Below, in pieces: positions 22,312 through 28,897 of a stretch of DNA of 28,897 nucleotides (the first letter of the stretch is position 1; each line of letters begins with the position of its first letter). The position numbers and the translations under genes are program-made. The stretch is from Rhizophagus sp. LPA8_4_AMF (lineage: Eukaryota > Glomeromycota > Glomeromycetes > Glomerales > Glomeraceae). The notes under the pieces were generated by a model that was given only the letters and a program-made list of their open reading frames with translations, ran no database searches and was not told where the DNA came from. The stretch lies in NCBI GenBank assembly GCA_021464525.1, contig JADRCO010000649.1, positions 1 through 28,897 on the forward strand, read 5' to 3'.

Positions 22312-22767
22312 ATGCCAAAAGTTCGGTTATAACCGATCATAACCGATTTTTACCGGTTCGGTTATCGGTTCGGTTCCAGTCCAAGACCGACCGGTTAACC
22401 GTTGGTTTTATACTGTATATAAAAAAAAAGATCAAAAAACCGATCGGCTAATTGTAAAATTTTTAATATAATCGGGAAAAAAAATGATTGTTTTTTTATT
22501 GAGAATACCATAAAAATTATAATTTTAGTGTTTTTATGTATAGTATTCTCACTTTTGAAATTATCGGCAAAACTTAATTTTACGCGTTGATCACGTGATT
22601 TTTCGTTTCTCTGAAAAATCACAAAATCGGCGCTAATTATTGTAAAAAAAATTATTTAGACTAAAATTCAAAATATAATTAATACTTTCTAGCATTGTTT
22701 TATTCGGTTTTGAGGTAGTTTTGTAATCGGTTTTGCAGTTCAGTTTTATCGGTCGGTTTTGCAATTA
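22312..22767. repeat. CGGTT-rich interspersed element at the edge of unit D
   Basis: The left part (22319-22410) is packed with CGGTT/AACCG words in both orientations (GGTTATAACCGATCATAACC, CGGTTCGGTTATCGGTTCGG). The right part (22700-22767) has TTCGGTTTTG, ATCGGTTTTG and ATCGGTCGGTTTTG. The A+T-rich centre has no credible gene. Homology of the copy D 3' flank with A and C starts exactly where this element stops, so it sits at a rearrangement breakpoint. Class unknown. Confidence 0.5.
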
Positions 22768-23057
22768 AAGAAACACTCACGTAGCAATGTTTATTTTTAA
22801 TTAAGTTTTCACCACAGATAAATTGGCATTATAACAAAGAATCAAATTCAAAGTTAGATAAACAATTGTAGAAAATAATGTAACCACGAATCTAATAAAT
22901 GAAAATATTACTGGGGTTACATTTACTCTATTTAACTAATATAATTCACCATTTAGTTCACCTTTTAAATAAAATACTATTAATAAAAGATAATTTATAT
23001 ATACTTAATATTTGTTTATGTATTCAAATAAAAAAAAGCTTGATTTATTTATATAAT
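22768..23057 (-). repeat. Shared 3' flank of array copy D (left end cut off)
   Basis: It starts AAAGAAACACTCACGTAGCA, matching A and C, and continues with CACCACAGATAAATTGGCAT, CACGAATCTAATAA, TTACTGGGGTTACA and AAAAAAAGCTTG. The farther segment seen in A and C (AATTTTACGAATTTA) is missing, replaced by the CGGTT-rich element. Confidence 0.7.
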
Positions 23058-25391
23058 TCACTTTTCTAATTCATTTAATATGTATTGAGAATCTTGATCT
23101 CCTTGATTAGCAGATTTCTCGTACCAATAAATTGCTTGATTTATATCCTTTTTGATTCCCTTTCCATTATAATACATATTAGCAAGATTATATTGAGCAT
23201 CATTATATCCTGAATTTGCTGCCTCACGGTATAATTCAAAAGCCTTGACATAATTTTTATCAACTCCTTCCCCATAATAATACATATTACCAAGATTATA
23301 TTGGGCCACAATATTTCCTAAATTTGCCGCTTGTTGATATAATTCAATAGCTTTATCATAGTCTTTTTCAACACTTAAACCATTATAATACATATTTCCA
23401 AGATTATTTTGGGCCATAATATTTCCTAGATTTGCCGCCTGTTGATATAACTCAAGTGCTTTTTGATAATTAACACTAGTCCCAATACCATTACTATAGA
23501 AATAACCAATTTTTAATAATCCTGATGCACAATTCATATTAGCTATTTTTTCGTAATATTTAAAAGCTAAATTTTCATCTTTTACAGTTCCGCGTCCTAA
23601 TTGATAACATAATCCAACGTAAAATTGTGCCAATATATGACCTTGCTCTGATGCATCAATAAATAAATCAAATGCTTTCTTATCATCTTCAATTGTTTCA
23701 ATCCCTAAATAATTAAAATATCCAAGTAAGAATATAGAATCTAAATTATTTTGGTTATTTAATAGTAAATAGTAAATTTCTTGTGAATTTATATTATTAT
23801 CAAAATAATCAAGAATATCTTTATTATTTTTGATAAGCGTTGATTCATTTCCTCCATTAATTATTTTGAAAATGTAGTTTATTGTATCATTAACTATTCT
23901 ATTAAATTTTTTTTCATTTTCTTTTGTTAATGATGTAGGTACTATTTCTCTTATATTCATTTTATCAAAATTTTGTATAATTTGAGACATTTCTCCATGT
24001 AATGAATTATTAATATTTGATAAAGTATCAATATTAGTTGGATTAAAATATTGCCCTTCTGTCGTTGTTGAATGAAGACTTAATTCTGTTTGATAACTTT
24101 CTGTTATTATTCTTGTTTTTGCCAGAATTTCTTTTAATTTTTCTACTACTTGATTTATGGTTGGGCGTTTATCTGGTTCGCCATTCCAACATTCTAATAA
24201 AAAATAATAGTATATTGTAAGTAATGAGTTCCTTGAAAATTTTTTTTTTTCAAATAAATAAATAAATAAATATGTTACATACCAGTATAAATTTCAACCA
24301 AATCTTCAGGTGTATTGGGAACGGGTTCTTCTCTAAGACCCTGTAAAATTTCTAAAGCCAAATCAAAATCATATTGTTCGACTTTAGAATAAAAGGGAGG
24401 TCGACCACTAGATATCTCCCAGAATAATACACCAACACTATAAATATCACTTTTTTTATTTAACGAAAGTATTTGTGTTGAGTTTTTGTTTTGTCCATTA
24501 AATCCTTGTGGATCAACGTAAGGAACTATTCCAAAAAGTTTTGATTGTGAGTTAGATGATGATTCAATTCTCCTCGACAATCCAAAGTCAGATAACTTGA
24601 TAATATTTCGATGGACCAATATATTACCCGAGTGCTGTTAAGTACGTTATGATATTAAAAAATATGGAAAAAAAATTACAGTAATACTATTATAATTAAT
24701 AAAGTAGATTACCAAATCACGATGCACTATTCCTTCATTATGTAAGAATGACACCGCACAAGCTAATTGATATACCAAGTTGTATTTATTGTTCCATGTA
24801 AGACTATCGAATTTTTCCTTTAAATAATTTTTAAGAGAACCAGTATCAGCATACTCCATCACTAGCAAATAATTATTTGATCGAGAATTTTGGTTTTCTT
24901 ATTATAAATAATAAAAATAAAAGAAATCATTTTTATTAAAATATATTTTATAAATCACATGATAATAAAACGTATAGAATATTAAATTTATTATACCTGG
25001 ATCAAATCTTGTAATTCCATAGAATTTAATGATGTTATTATGAAATTGTATATCACGTTGAAGTTTAAGCTAGAATTAATATATCATTATAAATATAAAT
25101 TTTAAATGAACAAATATATATTATGAATATTAAAATGTTATATTATGATTATTTCATAATTTATACCTCATGAACGATTTCTTTTGCAGTAATGTCATCA
25201 AAATTAAAAAAAGATTTCAACGCAAAATATTGTGAATTTTTCCAACTCGCACGATAAACTTTTCCGAATCTTCCAGTTCCAACTTTTTTAATATTACTAA
25301 AATGTTTTTGTTCGTAAAGTCTATAATTTTCTTTAGAAATAGCTTCTTCAATCCAATTCATCCACTTATTTGTATTTTTCGTGTTTTGCAT
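23058..25391 (-). CDS. Array copy D: TKL protein kinase with C-terminal Sel1 repeats, 656 aa
   Basis: Exons: 25167-25391, 24997-25069, 24713-24897, 24283-24634, 23058-24193, all in frame. The chosen start (MQNTKNTN) matches copies B and C; an in-frame ATG eight codons upstream (25415) is possible. Kinase motifs: GTGRFGKV, ALK, HRDLHSGN, DFG, PYVDPQ, SDIYSVGVLFWE, ECWNGEPDKRP. The linker lacks the internal methionine found in the other copies (CTG at that codon), but the frame is open across it. Six Sel1 units follow; the third to fifth are closely similar (YQQAANLGNI twice), suggesting recent unit duplication. The product ends LNELEK. 308 bp of linker and first Sel1 units are identical to copy E. 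It looks fully functional. Confidence 0.9.
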
Positions 25392-25463
25392 TTTGATGAT
25401 ATTATTCATAATCAAGAAAGAATTTAATTCTATTATGGACTTTTACTAAATATATATAAATTC

Positions 25464-25515
25464 TTGGTAATACAAACAAACAGGTCACTGTGCATATCAT
25501 ATGATTCGCAATTCC
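25464..25515 (-). promoter_or_regulatory. Conserved promoter block of copy D
   Basis: Plus-strand reading: TTGGTAATACAAACAAACAG, then CACTGTGCATATCATATGAT and TCGCAATTCC. The adjacent TATATATAAATTC (25451-25463) is the TATA-like element, about 60-70 bp upstream of the start codon, and is nearly identical to copy B. Confidence 0.55.
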
Positions 25516-26716
25516 AATTTCTAATTTTGGCCTAAAATATATAAAATTTTCATATACATTTCGAGAAAAATAATTATTAAGTTAAATTTAAATTAGAGAT
25601 CAATCTTTTTTATCAAGATCTAATATTTTGTTATTAGTAAATTAATCCTCGCATCAATTAGCACGAAAGTCTTCAGTTGACTGAAAGTTATTTTATTCAA
25701 AATTAATGAAAGAGATATATACTGTAGGAAATTAACTTTAATAAAATTGTTAAGTTAGAGCTTTACTTATTTTGAAACTGAATTACAAAAATTAGCGAAT
25801 CATTGATTTCTATCGTTTATTAACAAATAGAATCTCAAGTTATCAAGTTGGGGTTTCCAAAATGAATGACCAATTTTATTACAGGTGCTCAATACACTTT
25901 ATTTCTGTCTAACTCGGCGCTTTGTAGTAAAATCCAATATTACCTAACACAATTCACAATCAAAAACTTTCAACTTTTCTCAAAAGAAAAACTTGTCTCT
26001 CACCCTCCTAAATTTTGAGGGATATTCATAAAAAACATTCCAATAGACAATTTGATTAAGCGTCAACTTGATCATGCGGGTTGGCTTTTTTTAAAAAAAG
26101 AAGAAATAGCCAAAAGATGAAATAATTAATAAAAAAACCTGTTGCCATTAAGAAACATCTTTTTATTAAAAACATTTTAATAAAACAAAATTTGATTTCA
26201 CGCAAAACGCATGTAGTAATCTGACCAAAGAATGAAAATTCCATCTTAAGGAAATTGGAAATATGAAAAAAGTTGAAAGGATATAACAAAAAATAATTAG
26301 AGAATTTAAATTTCTCGAAATCATCAAATATTTTTATCAAATCTGAAACAATGAAGATAATAGTGAATTATATTCAAAATGTTGTTAAAGGAAAACGGCA
26401 CACGAAAAAAAGAAATGTAAGTGGAAAAAGAATTTGAAGATCAATGAATGGATTTTTTAAAAAAGAAAATGTTTGTGTATGAAATAATTTAATTTTCATA
26501 TCTTTTATTTTATTCAATAATTGTATTAAAATATAATAAAAATAGAAAAAAAATTTTACGTGATTCATAAATTTTATTTAGTTAATTAAAATAGCAATTT
26601 TTAAATTAGATAATTTGCAATAGTGATCTTATTAAAACAGCACGATTGTACGTCAGTGTATCTGTCACAATAATTTAGTTCATCTGTAATCTTCGCCTAA
26701 ATTGACCGATGTAAAT
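25516..26716. other. Spacer between units D and E
   Basis: 1.2 kb with no gene I can support. Minus-strand frames at 26056-26340 and 26374-26568 are Phe/Leu-rich translations of A+T-rich DNA without recognisable motifs. No inverted repeat or direct repeat stood out. Confidence 0.45.
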
Positions 26717-26884
26717 AATCAAATTTAAGGAGCGAAAAACAATTGTAGAAAATAATGCATCACGAATCTAATAAGTGAAAATGTTACTGGGTTACGATTA
26801 CTCTATTTAACTAATATAATTCATCGTTTATACCTTCAGGCATAAAATACTATTAGTAAAAAATAATTTGCTTGTACTTTATGC
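26717..26884 (-). repeat. Shared 3' flank of array copy E
   Basis: The shortest of the five flanks. It starts at AATCAAATTTAAGGAGCG, close to copy C, then AATTGTAGAAAATAATG, CACGAATCTAATAAG and ACTGGGTTACGA. Homology with the other copies does not extend further left. Confidence 0.65.
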
Positions 26885-28897
26885 TCATTCAAATAAAAAA
26901 GCTTGATTATCGTCTTTTAATTTTTCTAATTTATTTTGGGCATCTTGATCTCCTTGATTAGCAGATTTCTCGTACCAATAAATTGCTTGATTTATATCTT
27001 TTTCAATTCCTTCTCCATATTCATACATAAGAGCAAGATTATATTGAGCATCATTATATCCTGAAGTTGCTGCCTTGTAATATAATTCAAAAGCTCTGTC
27101 GTAGTCTATCTCAACACCTTTTCCATTATAATACATAAGAGCAAGATTATATTGAGCTTCACTAATTCCTGAATTTGCTGCCTTGTGATATAATTCAAAA
27201 GCTTTACTATAATCTTTATCAACACCATCTCCTTTTTCATAAGAAACGGCAAGATTATATTGCGCCATACTACTTCCTAAATTCGCTGCTTGTTGACATA
27301 ATTCAACTGCTTTTTGTTCATTAACTATAGTTCCAATACCATTATAATAGAAATAACAAATTTTTAATAATCCTGATGCATAACCCATATTAGCTATTTT
27401 TTCGTAATATTTAAAAGCTAAATTTTCATCTTTTACAGTTCCGCGTCCTAATTGATAACATAATCCAACGTAAAATTGTGCCAATATATGACCTTGCTCT
27501 GATGCATCAATAAATAAATCAAATGCTTTCTTATCATCTTCAATTGTTTCAATCCCTAAATAATTAAAATATCCAAGTAAGAATATAGAATCTAAATTAT
27601 TTTGGTTATTTAATAGTAAATAGTAAATTTCTTGTGAATTTATATTATTATCAAAATAATCAAGAATATCTTTATTATTTTTGATAAGCGTTGGTTTTTT
27701 TCCTTCATTAATTATTTTAAAAATGTAATTTACTGTATCATTAACTATTTTATTTAAATTATTTTCATTTTCTTCTGTTGATGATGTAGATACTATTTCT
27801 CTTATGTTCATTTTATCGAAATTTTGTATAATTTGAGACATTTCCCCATGTAATGAATTATCAATATTCGAAAAAGTATCAATATTAGTTGGATTAAAAT
27901 TTAGTCCATCTGTCGATGTTGAGCGAAAAATTAATTCTGTTTGATAATTTTCTGCTATTATGTTTGCTTTTATCATAATTGCCTTTAATCTTTCTACTAC
28001 TTGATTTATGGTTGGGCGTTTAGCTGGTTCGCCATTCCAACATTCTAAAAAAAACATATGATAGTATATTTTAAGTAATGAGTTTGTTGAAATTTTTATT
28101 TAAATAAATATATTACATACCAGTATAAATTTCAACATAATCTTTAGGTGTATCGGGAACGGGTTCTTTTCTAAGACCCTGTGAAATTTCTAAAGCCAAA
28201 TCAATATCATCATATTGTTCGTCTTCAGAATAAAAGGGAGGTTGACCGCTAGATATCTCCCAGAATAATACACCAAGACTATAGATATCACTTTTTTCAT
28301 TTAATGAAAATATTTGTGTTGAGCTTTTATTTTTTCTTCGTCCACTAAATCCTTGTGGATCAACGTAAGGAATTATTCCAAAAAGTTTTGATTGTGTGTT
28401 GGATGATGATTCAATTCTCTTCGACAACCCAAAGTCAGATAACTTGATAATGTTTCGATGAACCAATACATTACCGGAATGCTATAATACGTTATGATGT
28501 TAGAATATCACAATAATACTTTTACAATTAATAAAGTAGATTACCAAATCACAATGCATAATTCCCTCATTATGTAAACACGACACGGCACAGGCTAATT
28601 GGTATGCAAAGTTATATTTATCGTTCCATGTAAGATCATTGAAGTTCTCCTTTAAATAATTTTTAAGAGACCCAGAATCAGCATACTCCATCACTAGCAA
28701 ATAATTATTTGATTGAGAATTTTTGTTTTCTAATTATAAATAAAAGAAATAATCATTTTCTATTAAAATATATTTTTTTTTATAAAGTAAATCACATATT
28801 AAACATATAAGAATATTTAATTTTATTATACCTGGATCAAATTTTGCAATTCCATAGAATTTAATAATGTTATTATGAAATTGTATATCACGTTGAA
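26885..28897 (-). CDS. Array copy E: TKL kinase-Sel1 protein with HCD in place of HRD; 5' end outside the window
   Basis: Exons visible: 28832-28897 (exon 2, missing its first 7 nt), 28545-28729, 28121-28481, 26885-28044. Exon 1, with the glycine loop and catalytic lysine, lies beyond the window end. All visible junctions are GT-AG and in frame. Exon 3 ends IMHCDL where every other copy has HRDL: the codon is TGT instead of CGT, a single C-to-T change at a CpG. The catalytic Asp, HSGN Asn and DFG are retained, so it resembles a non-RD kinase rather than a dead one. Next come ECWNGEPAKRP (Ala where the others have Asp), the linker and six Sel1 units. The C-terminus reads through to KLKDDNQAFLFE, unlike A, C and D. 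Confidence 0.88.

Noticed and set aside
25392-25415. Earlier in-frame ATG for copy D
   Set aside because: The upstream eight codons have no counterpart in B or C; the ATG at 25391 aligns with the other starts. Kept only as an alternative.
26056-26568. Two minus-strand frames of 94 and 64 codons in the D-E spacer
   Set aside because: Phe/Leu/Ile-rich translation of A+T-rich DNA without recognisable motif or homologue beside the other copies.
6133-28897. P450 plus kinase array as one functional gene cluster
   Set aside because: About 4 kb of element-rich DNA separates them, they share no promoter words, and nothing suggests a common pathway.
1-28897. tRNA, rRNA or CRISPR features
   Set aside because: No cloverleaf, rRNA core or spacer-repeat array was recognised on either strand by eye; a tRNAscan or Infernal search would be decisive.

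Overview
The window looks like nuclear DNA of an arbuscular mycorrhizal fungus (Glomeromycota, probably Rhizophagus or a close relative). Reasons: the DNA is strongly A+T-rich by eye; genes carry many short introns (about 40-130 bp) with GTA/GTAAG donors and AG acceptors; there is a head-to-tail family of tyrosine-kinase-like (TKL) kinases fused to Sel1 repeats, a type expanded in these fungi; and the intergenic DNA is full of short inverted-repeat elements. All intact genes are on the minus strand. I saw no bacterial-type operon, CRISPR array, rRNA or tRNA. Exon structures below were worked out by hand from splice sites, reading-frame continuity and comparison between copies.

Layout. 1-6132 has no gene I can support. 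It holds non-autonomous inverted-repeat elements: three TA-flanked elements with CAGTC...GACTG ends (696-1267, 1970-2315, 3189-3385), a CCGG-rich element nested in the first (798-1052), and hairpins at 41-145 and 4345-4417. 6133-8544 is a complete 13-exon cytochrome P450 of 490 aa with every signature motif. 8545-12180 is intergenic, with further small elements, a TTTCGCCGA-type repeat, and a heavily decayed plus-strand relic of the kinase-Sel1 family (about 10714-11340).

12180-28897 is a tandem array of five kinase-Sel1 genes, called A to E here, all on the minus strand. Each has the same five-exon plan (225, 73, 185, 352-361 and about 1140-1260 nt), a shared promoter block and a shared 3' flank. 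A is broken by three 1-nt insertions and one nonsense change. B (670 aa), C (679 aa) and D (656 aa) are open. E is cut by the window end and has HCD in place of HRD. The copies differ in Sel1-repeat number (6 or 7) and in C-terminus, and they share patches of perfect identity (308, 188 and 139 bp) that cross intron/exon borders. This suggests ongoing gene conversion or unequal exchange.

How the genes may work together (inference). Each array member would be a cytosolic protein made of an N-terminal kinase, a conserved linker of about 130 aa with no family I recognise, and a C-terminal Sel1 solenoid for protein binding. A conserved kinase joined to a repeat domain that changes in unit number and sequence is what a diversifying sensor or scaffold family would look like. 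The P450 is a separate membrane-anchored oxidase with no visible functional link to the array.
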